In this document: positions 15,763 to 25,045 of the stretch, piece after piece
Numbering within the stretch: the stretch's first letter is position 1
Layout of the letters: each line of letters begins with the position of its first letter
NCBI RefSeq assembly: GCF_007795095.1
Contig: NZ_CP042218.1
Coordinates: forward strand, 2,707,001-2,771,000
DNA from: Luteimonas granuli
Lineage (GTDB): Bacteria; Pseudomonadota; Gammaproteobacteria; Xanthomonadales; Xanthomonadaceae
Reading direction: 5' to 3'
DNA length: 64,000 nt
The notes under the pieces: generated by a model
Databases searched by the model: none
What the model was told of the DNA's origin: nothing
What the model saw: the letters and a program-made list of their open reading frames with translations, nothing else
Program-made: the position numbers and the translations under genes

Positions 15763-17070
15763 ATGGAGCAGGCGCCCCCGGTACAGGGCGCGTCCGCGGC
15801 GGGCAGGCGGGTGGCCGTCGTCGGTGGCGGACCGGCCGGCCTGTTCGCGGCCGAGACCCTGCGCGCGGCCGGCTGCGAGGTCCACCTCTTCGAGGCCAAG
15901 GGTTCGGTGGGGCGCAAGTTCCTGGTCGCCGGCAAGGGCGGGCTGAATCTCACCCACTCCGACCCGCCGGCGCTGTTCGCCAGCCGCTACCGCGAGCGCG
16001 CCGATGCGGTCGCGCGCTGGCTGGCGGCATTCGACGCCGGCGCCCTGCGGGAATGGGCGCTGGGGCTGGGCGTGCCGACCTTCGTCGGCAGCTCCGGGCG
16101 CGTGTTTCCCGAGGACCTGAAGGCGGTGCCGCTGCTGCGCGGCTGGGTGCGCCGGCTGCGCGCGCAGGGCGTTGAGATCCATGTCCACCATCGCTGGCTC
16201 GGCTGGGACGGCGACGGTGCGCTGCGCTTCGCCACGGACGCCGATGAACGCAGGTTCGTGCCCGAGGCCACGGTGCTCGCGCTGGGTGGAGGCAGTTGGC
16301 CGCAGCTGGGATCCGACGGGACCTGGCAGGAGATCCTGCGCAGGGAGGGGATCGAAGTCGCGCCGCTGCGGCCGGCGAACTGCGGCTTCGACGTCGCCTG
16401 GTCGGCGTATTTCGCACAGCGCCATGCAGGCGCGCCGCTCAAGCCGGTGGTCGCGCACTGGCGCGACGCCGCGGGGCGCTGCCACGCCCTGCAGGGCGAA
16501 TGCGTGGTGTCCGCGCACGGGATCGAAGGCAGCCTGGTCTATGCGATCTCGGCGGAACTGCGCGAGGCCATCGCCCGCGACGGCCATGCCCTGCTTGAAC
16601 TCGATCTCGCACCGGGCCGCGAGCTTGACCGGTTGCGGCGCGAGCTGTCGCGGCCACGCGGCAAGCGCAGCGTGTCCGAACACCTGCGTCGCGCCGCGGG
16701 GCTCGATGGCGCCAAGGCCGGGCTGCTGCGCGAAGTGCTCGATGCCGGCGCCATGCACGATGCCGACGCCGTCGCCAGGGCGACCAAGCGCCTGCCCTTG
16801 CGCCTGTCGGCGCCGCGACCGCTGGCCGAGGCCATCAGCAGCGCCGGGGGCCTGCGCCTGGAGGCCCTGGACGATGACCTCATGCTGCGCGCGCGCCCTG
16901 GCGTGTTCGCCGCGGGCGAGATGCTCGACTGGGAAGCGCCCACGGGCGGATATCTGCTCACCGCCTGTTTCGCCGCTGGCCGGGTTGCGGCCGAAGGCGC
17001 GCTGCGCTGGCTTCGCGTGTCCGCCCGGCCTGCCCCGGGAGGAGAGTCCGGCGCCCGGGCGGGCAGCTAG
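15763..17070 (+). CDS. TIGR03862 family flavoprotein (NAD(P)/FAD-dependent oxidoreductase)
   Basis: A 435-residue HI0933-like flavoprotein. The dinucleotide fold is VAVVGGGPAGLFAAE (~18-32), followed by the family stretch VGRKFLVAGKGGLNLTHSD, the middle domain with SSGRVFPEDLKAVPLLRGW, and the C-terminal FAD segment FAAGEMLDWEAPTGGYLLTACFAAGR. It is the TIGR03862 branch, distinct from the BaiN-type paralogue at 25.0-26.2 kb. The substrate is unknown. Its stop overlaps the end of the convergent 77-residue gene by 4 bp. Confidence 0.86.
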   Translation: MEQAPPVQGASAAGRRVAVVGGGPAGLFAAETLRAAGCEVHLFEAKGSVGRKFLVAGKGGLNLTHSDPPALFASRYRERADAVARWLAAFDAGALREWALGLGVPTFVGSSGRVFPEDLKAVPLLRGWVRRLRAQGVEIHVHHRWLGWDGDGALRFATDADERRFVPEATVLALGGGSWPQLGSDGTWQEILRREGIEVAPLRPANCGFDVAWSAYFAQRHAGAPLKPVVAHWRDAAGRCHALQGECVVSAHGIEGSLVYAISAELREAIARDGHALLELDLAPGRELDRLRRELSRPRGKRSVSEHLRRAAGLDGAKAGLLREVLDAGAMHDADAVARATKRLPLRLSAPRPLAEAISSAGGLRLEALDDDLMLRARPGVFAAGEMLDWEAPTGGYLLTACFAAGRVAAEGALRWLRVSARPAPGGESGARAGS

Positions 17071-17300
17071 TCGAGGCGTCGGGTCGCGCGGCCGTCGGCG
17101 GCCGCCGGCCCGGGCCCGACCAGCACCATCCCGCCCCAGCCCCGGGGCACCACGATGGCGACCGGATGGCCGCATGCCGTGGCGTCCCCGAGCGCCACGG
17201 CGTGCGCGGCCATGGTGGCCTTGAAGCGGCTCTGGAAGATCTCGTCGAAGCCCGGACCCGACACCTGGAACCCCGCTGCGACTTCCTTGATCTCGACCAT
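17067..17300 (-). CDS. conserved-looking 77-residue protein of unknown function
   Basis: A small protein with a strand-rich N-terminus (MVEIKEVAAGFQVSGPGFDEIFQSRFKA), two Cys-poor glycine-rich segments and a C-terminal GGMVLVGPGP. It has no TM segment or known motif. GGGA lies ~8 nt upstream of the ATG. Codon use matches the neighbours and the frame is clean, so it is probably real, but no family was recognised. Confidence 0.5.
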   Translation of the reverse strand: MVEIKEVAAGFQVSGPGFDEIFQSRFKATMAAHAVALGDATACGHPVAIVVPRGWGGMVLVGPGPAAADGRATRRLD

Positions 17301-17501
17301 GGATCTGTCCCGCTGTTGAGGGGGTGCCCCGGCCCAGCTTCACGACTTGCTCAAGGTCGCGGCCAGTTCCGTTGCTGAGCGGCATCCGTGACCGATGCAG
17401 GGCCGTGCTGCCGGGGCGGGCAAAGCATGCGCCGACGGCGAAGAAAGGCCCGTCGGTGAGCGGGCGATAGAAGGGTAGGAAAATTCCGAAAATGTGCCTG
17501 A

Positions 17502-18857
17502 CTAGCGGTCTCGGCCCGGCCCGGCCTCTCCCGGGAGCAGGTCCTCGCCGGCGTGGGCACGCTGCTCGGCGGCCAGGTGGGCATCGAGGTCGCGGTTGAC
17601 CGAGGTGTCGCCGCGGCTGGTCCCGTCCGCGGGTGCCTGCGTCATACCGGCGACCGGCGGTGCGGCCACCTCGGCTGCCGGGAGGCTGGCAGTGAACTGG
17701 ATGTTTCGCGGCGGGCTGATCCCGGCCTGCTGCAGGCGGGTGCGCACTGCGTGGATCGCCTCGCTGCGCACCTTGCCGAGGTCGCTCTCGCGCTGGTCCA
17801 CCCAGGCGAAGAAGCGCAGGGTGATGGCCGTCGCGTCGTAGCCGTCCACGGTCCACGACGGCCCCGGGTCGGCGAGCACGCCGTCCGTGCCGCGGATCGC
17901 CTCCATGGCCAGCTCGTGCACGCAGCGTATGGATTCGGACACGTCCACCGGGACCGCGAATTCGAGCCGTCTCCTGGCATTGCTCGAGAAATTGAGCACC
18001 ACGGATTTGAACACCAGCGCGTTGGGCAGGGTCAGGCGGTTGCCGTCGTGGGTGACCAGGACCGTGGCCCGCGGGGTGAGCGCGGCCACGCGGCCCTCGT
18101 GGGTGTTGTCGATGCGCAGCAGTTCGCCGGGTGCGAACGGGCGCCGGATGCTCAGCAGCACGCCGGCGACATAGTTCTCGGCGATGTCCTTGAACGCGAA
18201 GCCCAGGGCGAGGCCGATCACGCCGGCCGAGCCCATCACCGCGCCGACCAGGGCCGTCGCCCCGAGCAGGTCGAGCGCCACCAGCACGCCGCCGAGCAGC
18301 GCGAGCCACTGCACCAGCTGCTGCATGAGGCTGGCGAAATAGGGATTCTCGGACTGCCAGTTGCGCCGCGCGATGCGCTGGCCGGCGCGGCGGCCCAGCC
18401 ACCTGCCGGCCCACCAGGCAAGCGCCACCACCAGCAGGGCCACCAGCAGCAGCGGCAGCGCGGCGATCAGGCGCGTCAGCTTGTCCATGGCGAGCGTGGT
18501 CGCCAGGGCGAGGCGTTCGGACAGCCGCGTGCTCAGGATCACGCGGTTCTCGACCCGGGAGATCCCGGGCTGCTGGCTGGCCACCTGTTCGGCTCGTTCG
18601 CGATCCCCGGCGTCCAGGACCACGCCCTCGAGCTCGGCCACGCCATCGCGCACGGTGACGGTGACATCGCGCAGCCCGTCGGTCTCCCGCAGCCGGCGCG
18701 CCAGATCCCGGCTTCCGGCGAGGTCGGCGTCCGTGGAGGCCTCCGGCGCCGGACCGGCGCCGGCATCGCGGGCCAGTACGTGCACCCCCGCGGCGGACGC
18801 CAGCGCCAGGAGCAGGATCAGCAGCGCGGGACGGACGTGTCGCAGGTACGGTCGCAT
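17502..18857 (-). CDS. BON-domain mechanosensitive channel (MscS family)
   Basis: A 451-residue membrane protein. A signal-like TM (ALLILLLALASAAGVHVLA) is followed by a periplasmic BON domain (~45-110; LRDVTVTVRDGVAELEGVVLDAGDRERA), two or three TM helices (~128-210), the MscS pore helix (LVGAVMGSAGVIGLALGFAFKDIAENYVAG), the beta domain (IRRPFAPGELLRID, TVLVTHDGNRLTLPNALVF) and the C-terminal alpha/beta domain. BON-MscS fusions are known; the BON part may sense the envelope. The acidic or polar tail (~400-451) is low complexity. It is separate from the short MscS gene at 11 kb. Confidence 0.86.
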   Translation of the reverse strand: MRPYLRHVRPALLILLLALASAAGVHVLARDAGAGPAPEASTDADLAGSRDLARRLRETDGLRDVTVTVRDGVAELEGVVLDAGDRERAEQVASQQPGISRVENRVILSTRLSERLALATTLAMDKLTRLIAALPLLLVALLVVALAWWAGRWLGRRAGQRIARRNWQSENPYFASLMQQLVQWLALLGGVLVALDLLGATALVGAVMGSAGVIGLALGFAFKDIAENYVAGVLLSIRRPFAPGELLRIDNTHEGRVAALTPRATVLVTHDGNRLTLPNALVFKSVVLNFSSNARRRLEFAVPVDVSESIRCVHELAMEAIRGTDGVLADPGPSWTVDGYDATAITLRFFAWVDQRESDLGKVRSEAIHAVRTRLQQAGISPPRNIQFTASLPAAEVAAPPVAGMTQAPADGTSRGDTSVNRDLDAHLAAEQRAHAGEDLLPGEAGPGRDR

Positions 18858-18903
18858 GCCCGGAATGGTCGCATGGATGCGCGAGGCGGATGAGCGCGGC
18901 GGC

Positions 18904-21900
18904 TCAGCACCCGAGCCGGGGCGGCTTCTCGCCCGAGTACAGCATGCGCACCGTGTGCTCGCCGACGTCGTCGGGATGTGCCCCGGCCAGCAGTGCCTGG
19001 ATCGCCTCGGCCTTCGGGGCGTCCCCGGGCACCACGCCGACCCAGCCGTTCTTGCTGCCGCGCTTGACCGTATACAGGCAGCGGTCGGCCAGGCCCACGC
19101 AGGCGCTCCAGTCGCCGATGTCGGGCCATTCGATCGAGAACGGCCAGGGCGCGAAGCCGATCGAGCAGGTCAGCTCCAGCGATACCCCCCGCCCGATGCG
19201 GACCGGCTGCCCGGCGATGGCGGCGCGGATGCGCTCGGCCAGCTGGGGGGCGTCCTCGAGGTGGGCGAAGCGCGAGATCAGCAGGAACTCCTCGCCACCC
19301 CAGCGCACCAGCAGGTCGTCGTCGCGGCTGAGCAGGCGCAGGCGGTCGGCGAGATGCACCAGGACTTCGTCCCCCGCCTGGTGGCCATAGACGTCGTTGA
19401 CCTGCTTGAAGTCGTCGATGTCGATCATCAGGAACACCAGGCGGTCGCCGCCGCCGTTGGTGTCCTCCAGCCGGCTGCGCAGCGCAGCCGCCTCGCGGCC
19501 CAGCCATTCCTGCAGATCGCGGCGATTGGAGATGCGGGTCAGCGGATCGCGGCGGGTATCGATGCTCAGGCGGGCGTTGGCCCGGCTCAGGCGCTGGTTG
19601 GCCAGCTGCAACTGTGCGGTGCGCTCGGCCACGGTGCGCTCGAGCAGCTCGACCTGCCTGCGTTCCCGGCGCACCGCGGCGTCGACGCGGCGCACCACCA
19701 GGCCCAACAGCAGCAGCAGGGCCAGGGCGTAGGCGACATAGGCGACGGGATGGCGCCACCACGGCGGCGCCATCTCCAGCCCGAACCTGCGCGGCTGGCC
19801 GAACCGGCCGTCGCGACCGGCGGCCTCGACTTCCAGCACGTAGCCGCCGGGTGGCAGGCCGGTCACCGAGAACTCCGCCGTCGGCGCGTGCGGATACACC
19901 CAGTCGTCGTGCAGGCCGAGCACGCGGTAGCGGAGCCGGGCCGCGTCCGGCGCGGCGAAATCGATCGCGGTCATGCGCACCGTGATCATGCGGTCGCGAT
20001 GCGCGAGCTGCGCGGCGCTGTCGTAGACGATGCCGATCTCCCGCGGGCCGCCGCCATCGGCGTCCAGCGGCGACGTGCGCAGCGTGGTCAGGACCGGGCG
20101 TGCCGGAGCGCTGTGCCGGGGCAGGCCGGACGGATCGAGGACGTCGACTCCACGGGTGCCGCCGAAGTAGAGCAGGCCGCGGGCATCGCGGTACGCTGAA
20201 CCGCTGTTGTACTCGCGGTTCGCGAGACCGTCCCGCGGCCCGAGCACCTGGATCGAGCCGTTGCCGGGATCGATCACCGACAGACCGTTGTTGGTGCTGG
20301 CCCACAGCCGGCCCAGGTCGTCGGTCAGCATCGAATAGATCACGTCGTTGCCCAGGCCGTCGCTGTGGCGGATGTTGGTCACGGCCGATGTGGCGAGGTC
20401 GATGCGGTAGATGCCGCGCGCGTAGCTGCCCGCCCAGAGCGCCCCGTCGTCCGCCAGCAGCGACCACAGCGAGTTGTGCAGGGCCTCGGGGAACACGCGC
20501 GCCGGGGCCTGGCCCGGATCCAGTCGCCAGAGGCCGTTGGCATTGGTCGCGATCCAGAGCCGCGGGCCCATGCGCAGCAGCGCCGTCACTTGGCTGTCGC
20601 GCAGCGGCGCCAGCGCCGGATCGTCGACGATCTTCCCGGCCTGCATCCGGACCAGGCCGCCGTGGGTGCCGATCCAGCCGTCGCCGCCAGGCTCCAGCAG
20701 CAGGGTTTCGACCCGATTGTCAGGCAGCCCGTCCATCGCCCGCGCCGGACCCCGGCCCGACCAATGGAACAGGCCGTCATGGGTGCCGATCCACCAGCCG
20801 CCGCGGCCTTCGCCTTCGCGGGCGATGGCGCGCACCGAATGGCCGTCGAATCCGGGCACCTCCCGCCAGTCCACGGCGGTGCCGCGGCGCTCGAGGAGGC
20901 CGCCGTCGGTGCCCAGCAGGATGTGGTCGCCGGCGCGCCAGATCGCCCGCATGCTCGCCTTCGGCCAGCCGCCGGGGGCGCCCGCCTCCGAGCGGCCGAC
21001 GCGGACGGTCGCGGACAGCGGGCGGGCGTAGTGCAGTCCCGAGGTGTAGGTGCCGATCCACAGCGAGCCGGCAGCGTCCTCGTGCAGCGTCGTGACCGAG
21101 CTGTCCAGCCGGCGGTCGAGCGACAGAGGGAAGGGTGCGTCGGCCGTGGCGCTGTCCAGCCGGGCCACCCGCCCGTCGCGGAAGCCGATGAGCAGGCTGC
21201 CGTCGCCGCGGCGCAGCAGGGTGGTGACCGGCGCGGCCTGCTGCAGCGGCAGCGACCGGCGCATCTTCCCGTCGGCCACGGCGAACAGGAACACGCCGGC
21301 GTGCGCGCTCGCCGCCCAGGCGCCCTCGGGACCGGCCTGCAGCGCGACGCAGTCGTCCGCGGGCGATGGCAGGGTGGCGAGCAGGTCCAGGCTGGTGCGG
21401 GTCGCGCGCCAGAGTCGGCAGTCGCGGCCCAGCGCGAGCGCGACGCCGGAGCCAGGCAGTGCGGCGAGGCCCGCGATCTCGCCGCCTCCGAGCGACGTCA
21501 CTGCGCCCGTCTCCGCAACGACATGGTCGAGCCCGCCCCGGGTGCCGATCCAGGCGCCGTCGTCGCCGTCGAGTGCGATGCCTTCGATCTGGTTGTGCGC
21601 CAGCCCGGAGCGCGCGTCGAGCCGGACCTGGTCCCAGGTGGGCAGGTGCACCACCTCGAGGCCGCTGTCGTTGGTTCCCAGCCACAGGCGGCGCGTCGCC
21701 GGGTCGAAGGCCATCGAGTCGATGCTTCCGCTGGCGAGGTCCTGCGCGTCGTCGCCGGCGCGCCAGACCTGGAACCGGTGACCGTCGAAGCGCGCCAGTC
21801 CGTCCTGGGTCGCGACCCAGAGGAATCCCTGGTCGTCATTGGCCAGGGCCCGGACCGTGGATTGCGGCAGTCCTTCGTCGGGGCCGTGGGACTCCAGGCG

Positions 21901-22014
21901 CAACAGTCCGGGGTCGGCCGCCTGCGCACCGGAGCACGCGGCCAGCGCCAGCAGCGCGAGCGCGACGGCCGATGGCCGGCGGACAGTGGCTTCATTGGTC
22001 TGGGTGCAGATCAT
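18904..22014 (-). CDS. ligand-binding sensor-type diguanylate cyclase
   Basis: A 1036-residue hybrid sensor. The N-terminus is a signal or lipoprotein-like segment (VALALLALAACSGAQA). It is followed by repeated beta-propeller units of the two-component-regulator type (DDQGFLWVATQDGLARFDG and about 12 similar GxWxGT repeats, ~45-640), a Y_Y_Y domain (~650-740), one TM helix (YVAYALALLLLLGLVV), a coiled coil (VELLERTVAERTAQLQLANQRL) and a GGDEF domain (~845-1000). The active site reads RWGGEEF, so c-di-GMP synthesis is expected. It senses an extracytoplasmic signal, possibly a polysaccharide by analogy with other propeller sensors. Start 22014 is one of several possible. Confidence 0.86.
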   Translation of the reverse strand: MICTQTNEATVRRPSAVALALLALAACSGAQAADPGLLRLESHGPDEGLPQSTVRALANDDQGFLWVATQDGLARFDGHRFQVWRAGDDAQDLASGSIDSMAFDPATRRLWLGTNDSGLEVVHLPTWDQVRLDARSGLAHNQIEGIALDGDDGAWIGTRGGLDHVVAETGAVTSLGGGEIAGLAALPGSGVALALGRDCRLWRATRTSLDLLATLPSPADDCVALQAGPEGAWAASAHAGVFLFAVADGKMRRSLPLQQAAPVTTLLRRGDGSLLIGFRDGRVARLDSATADAPFPLSLDRRLDSSVTTLHEDAAGSLWIGTYTSGLHYARPLSATVRVGRSEAGAPGGWPKASMRAIWRAGDHILLGTDGGLLERRGTAVDWREVPGFDGHSVRAIAREGEGRGGWWIGTHDGLFHWSGRGPARAMDGLPDNRVETLLLEPGGDGWIGTHGGLVRMQAGKIVDDPALAPLRDSQVTALLRMGPRLWIATNANGLWRLDPGQAPARVFPEALHNSLWSLLADDGALWAGSYARGIYRIDLATSAVTNIRHSDGLGNDVIYSMLTDDLGRLWASTNNGLSVIDPGNGSIQVLGPRDGLANREYNSGSAYRDARGLLYFGGTRGVDVLDPSGLPRHSAPARPVLTTLRTSPLDADGGGPREIGIVYDSAAQLAHRDRMITVRMTAIDFAAPDAARLRYRVLGLHDDWVYPHAPTAEFSVTGLPPGGYVLEVEAAGRDGRFGQPRRFGLEMAPPWWRHPVAYVAYALALLLLLGLVVRRVDAAVRRERRQVELLERTVAERTAQLQLANQRLSRANARLSIDTRRDPLTRISNRRDLQEWLGREAAALRSRLEDTNGGGDRLVFLMIDIDDFKQVNDVYGHQAGDEVLVHLADRLRLLSRDDDLLVRWGGEEFLLISRFAHLEDAPQLAERIRAAIAGQPVRIGRGVSLELTCSIGFAPWPFSIEWPDIGDWSACVGLADRCLYTVKRGSKNGWVGVVPGDAPKAEAIQALLAGAHPDDVGEHTVRMLYSGEKPPRLGC

Positions 22015-22124
22015 TGGATATCCACTCCAGCAAGGAACATGCCACGCGGTCCGGAAGCCGGCCTTGCGAAGCGGCCCATGCGCCCCGATCAAGTATCCAC
22101 CAGGACAGCAGTGGAGCAGACATC

Positions 22125-22391
22125 ATGGCCACCGGTTGGGCCGGCGACGGCGCGGTACAGGACCAGATCGACGCCACCGTGAAGGACGCCATCCAGCGCG
22201 CGCGCAGCCGCCTGGGCAGCGGGCCCGGGCGCGAGGACTGCGAGGAGTGCGGCGAGCCCATTCCCGAGGGCCGGCGCAAGGCCGTGCCGGGCGTCCGCCT
22301 GTGCCTGGCCTGCCAGTCCGCGCGCGACGCGGAGGAGGCGGCCGCTTCCGGCTACAACCGGCGCGGCAGCAAGGACAGCCAGCTGCGCTAG
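22125..22391 (+). CDS. DksA/TraR-type C4 zinc finger protein (YbiI-like)
   Basis: An 88-residue protein. An N-terminal helix (DQIDATVKDAIQRARSRL) leads to a C4 zinc finger CEECGEPIPEGRRKAVPGVR-LCLACQ, the DksA/TraR signature, and a polar tail. It is shorter than DksA and lacks the coiled-coil tip. Family members may bind RNA polymerase; that role is inferred. GGAG lies ~9 nt upstream of the ATG. It is divergent from the diguanylate cyclase gene. Confidence 0.85.
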   Translation: MATGWAGDGAVQDQIDATVKDAIQRARSRLGSGPGREDCEECGEPIPEGRRKAVPGVRLCLACQSARDAEEAAASGYNRRGSKDSQLR

Positions 22392-22419
22392 GCTTCCGGG
22401 GATCGCGGCGGAGGTGCAG

Positions 22420-23250
22420 GTGACAGAAAGCACAGGCTGGTTCCGGAGGTTGGCGGAGCGGTTCGCGCGGATGCGCGGCACGGGACCGTTGGATCCGGAC
22501 GGCAAGCGGCTGCCACCGGCCCGTCTGCACCGGCATGGCGAGTATGTCTCGCTGCAGTTCCGCCGCGGACAGACCCAGAGCCGGATGCGCGGCGACGCTC
22601 CCGAGCGCCTGCTGATCGACTACACGCGGACCATGCTGGCGGCGCTGCTGTGGCAGCCGCGCCCGGCGCACATCGGCATCGTCGGACTGGGGGGCGGCTC
22701 GCAGGTGAAGTTCCTCCACCGGCACGTTCCCGGAACCCGGCTGGAGGTAGTGGAAAACCATCCCGGCGTGATCGAGCTGCGCCGCGAATTCGGCATTCCC
22801 GACGACGACGGCCGGCTGCAGGTGGTATTCGACGACGGCGCCCGCTTCGTCGCCGCGCGTCCGGGCCGCTACGACCTGCTGCTGATCGATGGCTATGACG
22901 CCGGGGGTATTCCGGAGGCGCTGTCGACGCCGGCCTTCCATACCGCCTGCCGCGAGGCGCTGGCGCCCGGCGGCGTGATGGCGACCAACCTCCATGGCGA
23001 CGATCCATCCCACCATGTCGAACGGCTGCGCGCGACCTTCGGACGGGACCGGGTGCTGGTGCTGGCCGAGCCGAAGATGAGCAACCGCGTCGCCTTTGCC
23101 TGGATCGGGGCCACCCCGGCCGGCGATGCCGCCACGGTCGAGGCCGCGCGCGCCGCGCTCGGCGAACAGGGGCGGCGGGAACTCGCCCCGGCCCTGGAAC
23201 GGGTGGCGGGCGCGCTGCGCCAGCGCCGGAAGGCGGAATGCGCGAACTGA
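22420..23250 (+). CDS. spermidine synthase-like methyltransferase-fold protein
   Basis: A 276-residue Rossmann-fold protein of the spermine/spermidine synthase superfamily. Motifs: IGIVGLGGGSQVKFL (cofactor loop), LEVVENHPGVIELRREFGIP (acidic residue binding the cofactor), VVFDDGARFV and YDLLLIDGYDAGGIPEAL. The Asp of LLIDGYD matches the catalytic region. It lacks the N-terminal beta domain of true spermidine synthases, so polyamine synthesis is not certain. GTG 22420 is chosen for GGAGG 5 nt upstream; GTG 22414 is alternative. It overlaps the next gene by 13 bp. Confidence 0.78.
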   Translation: MTESTGWFRRLAERFARMRGTGPLDPDGKRLPPARLHRHGEYVSLQFRRGQTQSRMRGDAPERLLIDYTRTMLAALLWQPRPAHIGIVGLGGGSQVKFLHRHVPGTRLEVVENHPGVIELRREFGIPDDDGRLQVVFDDGARFVAARPGRYDLLLIDGYDAGGIPEALSTPAFHTACREALAPGGVMATNLHGDDPSHHVERLRATFGRDRVLVLAEPKMSNRVAFAWIGATPAGDAATVEAARAALGEQGRRELAPALERVAGALRQRRKAECAN

Positions 23251-23870
23251 TCCCGCTGCCTCCGGACATGCTCGCGGGCCTGCGCGAGGCCCATGCGACG
23301 CCGCCGCGCGCCTACCACCACTTCGGCCATGTCCAGGCGGTCCTCGCGCATTACGGGGCGGTGGCCGCCGGGCCGGGCTGGGCACGGCCGCGCGAGGTCT
23401 GGCTGGCGGTGCTTTACCACGATGCGGTGTACAAGGCAGGGCGCCGCGACAACGAGGCGCGCTCCGCGGCGCTGGCCGCGGCGGACATCGCGCGCTGGCT
23501 GTCCGGCGCGGGCCTGGACACGGGATTCGTGGTCGAGCTGATCGAACTGACCGCGCGCCACGGCGCGCTCGCGCCCGGAGATCTCGGCCCCGGCGCGGAA
23601 GGCGACGACCGCCGCCACTTCCTCGACTGCGACATGGCCATCCTCGGTGCCGATGCCGCGACCTTCGATGCCTACGACCGGGCGATCGCCGAGGAATACC
23701 GGAGCGTGGTGCCGGCGTGGCTGTTCCGCATCCGGCGCCGCCGCTTCCTGCGCGGGCTGCTGCACAGCGAGCGCATCTACCTGAGCGCCTTCTTCCACGA
23801 ACGCCTCGACGCTCCCGCCCGCGCCAACCTCCGCCGCGTCCTGGGCGACCCGCCCACCGCCGCGGCCTGA
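23238..23870 (+). CDS. HD-superfamily predicted metal-dependent phosphohydrolase
   Basis: A 210-residue protein of the COG4339 type. Conserved His residues in RAYHHFGHV (27, 28, 31) and the HD pair in YHDAVY (61-62) would bind metal; RHG (~110) and FLDCDMAILG (~130) complete the pattern. The substrate is unknown. It starts inside the end of the spermidine-synthase-like gene, so the two are probably translationally coupled. Confidence 0.82.
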   Translation: MRELIPLPPDMLAGLREAHATPPRAYHHFGHVQAVLAHYGAVAAGPGWARPREVWLAVLYHDAVYKAGRRDNEARSAALAAADIARWLSGAGLDTGFVVELIELTARHGALAPGDLGPGAEGDDRRHFLDCDMAILGADAATFDAYDRAIAEEYRSVVPAWLFRIRRRRFLRGLLHSERIYLSAFFHERLDAPARANLRRVLGDPPTAAA

Positions 23871-23923
23871 CCGCCATCACCCCGGCACGGAGAGCCGCGC
23901 CGACCGATGCACGCGGCGCCCGG

Positions 23924-23929
23924 TATCCT
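23924..23929 (+). promoter_or_regulatory. -10-like box 6 nt before the DUF6164 start
   Basis: TATCCT, then 6 nt, then ATG 23936; no SD sequence. This is a candidate leaderless promoter without a recognisable -35. Confidence 0.4.
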
Positions 23930-23935
23930 GTGCGC

Positions 23936-24313
23936 ATGGCGAAGCTGCTCCTCAACATGCGCATGGTCCCCGACGACGAGGCCGACGACGTCCGCGGCTT
24001 CCTGGACGCGAACGGCATCGGCTGGCACGAGACCCGGCCGAGCCGCTGGGGCATCTCCCACGGCGGCATCTGGATCTCCGAGGACGGTGACTACCCCCGC
24101 GCGAGGGCCCTGATGGACGACTATCAGGCCGGCCGGCAGGCGCGCGCCCGCGCCGAGCGCGCCGCGGCGCTGCGCGACGGAAGCGCCGAGACCTTCGCCG
24201 ACATGCTGCGCCGCGAGCCGGTGCGCGTCGTGGGCCTGCTGCTGGGCATCGCGCTGGGGCTGGCCCTGGTGGCGCTGCCGGTGCTGCTGCTGTGGCGTGC
24301 GGGCGGCGGCTGA
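23936..24313 (+). CDS. DUF6164 family protein
   Basis: A 125-residue protein. A small N-terminal domain (MAKLLLNMRMVPDDEADDVRGFLDANGIGWHET, then GGIWISEDGDYPRARALMDDYQAGRQ) is followed by a helix and a C-terminal TM segment (VVGLLLGIALGLALVALPVLLLW). This matches the DUF6164 family of unknown function; the N-terminal part resembles signal-transducing PII-like or DUF2007 folds. The ATG has no SD but a TATCCT box 6 nt upstream, suggesting leaderless expression. Confidence 0.78.
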   Translation: MAKLLLNMRMVPDDEADDVRGFLDANGIGWHETRPSRWGISHGGIWISEDGDYPRARALMDDYQAGRQARARAERAAALRDGSAETFADMLRREPVRVVGLLLGIALGLALVALPVLLLWRAGGG

Positions 24314-24411
24314 GCCCGACACGGGGGCTGGCAGCCGCGGACGGCCCCGCTGACGCGCAGTGAATGCCCGGTGTTTATCATCGGCCGTTGCACGAACCCA
24401 CGGATGCCGAC

Positions 24412-25032
24412 TTGGACCTGCCGATCCGCCGCTTCGCTCCGGCCTGTCTCGCGATCGCCTGCCTCGCACTCGGGAGCTGCGTGCGCGACGACCGGGCGGT
24501 CGCTCCCGGTGCGGACCAGCCGCCGGCCACCAGCGCGCCGCCGCCGACGCCCCGCGCGTCGCTCGAACCCGATCCCGCCAATGCACCGATCGAGCGCGCC
24601 GCACCGCCGACGCTGCAGGCCGTGGCCCTGGGCCGCTTCGAACCCGTCGATCCGGTGGCCGGGGCGATGACGGGTGCGCTCGAGATCGGGGACTCGCGGA
24701 TCGCCTGCGACAGCGGCATCGTCTTCGTCACGGAGCGCGTGGCCATCGTCCGTGGTGGCGACGAGTTCAGTGCCGGCCAGCGCTACGCCGACGTGATGAT
24801 GGTCGACGCCCTGCAGCCGGTCGAGCTGCGCCGGGTGCTCGACGAGACCCGGGCCGACGACGGTCGGGGCCTCTGCGGGAGCATGAAGACCGGCTTCCTG
24901 GCGCTGTCCAGCCAGGTCGAGCAGGACGGGCGGGTGGTCAAACTGGTCGCGCTGCAGGGCGACGGCATTCCCGCGGCCACCGCCGAGGACACGGCCCTGT
25001 GCGCAGCGGTGACCTACGTGAGCGAGGACTGA
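24412..25032 (+). CDS. putative lipoprotein of unknown function
   Basis: A ~206-residue exported protein. The start region has a basic n-region (LPIRRFAP), a hydrophobic core (CLAIACLA) and a lipobox LGSC, so lipid attachment is expected. A Pro/Ala-rich linker follows, then a strand-rich domain with four Cys (DSRIACDSG, GRGLCGS, DTALCAA) that could form disulfides. TTG 24412 is preferred because it gives a normal signal peptide; ATG 24364 would add 16 residues before it, and a TATCAT box at 24376-24381 lies downstream of that ATG. TTG 24388 is another option. No family was recognised. Confidence 0.6.
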   Translation: MDLPIRRFAPACLAIACLALGSCVRDDRAVAPGADQPPATSAPPPTPRASLEPDPANAPIERAAPPTLQAVALGRFEPVDPVAGAMTGALEIGDSRIACDSGIVFVTERVAIVRGGDEFSAGQRYADVMMVDALQPVELRRVLDETRADDGRGLCGSMKTGFLALSSQVEQDGRVVKLVALQGDGIPAATAEDTALCAAVTYVSED

Positions 25033-25045
25033 GCCGCCGGCTCAG
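25029..25045. terminator. small inverted repeat spanning two convergent stop codons
   Basis: CTGAGCC-GCC-GGCTCAG is a perfect 7-bp stem containing the stop codons of both the lipoprotein gene and the BaiN-type gene. It has no T-tract, so any terminator action would be weak. Confidence 0.35.
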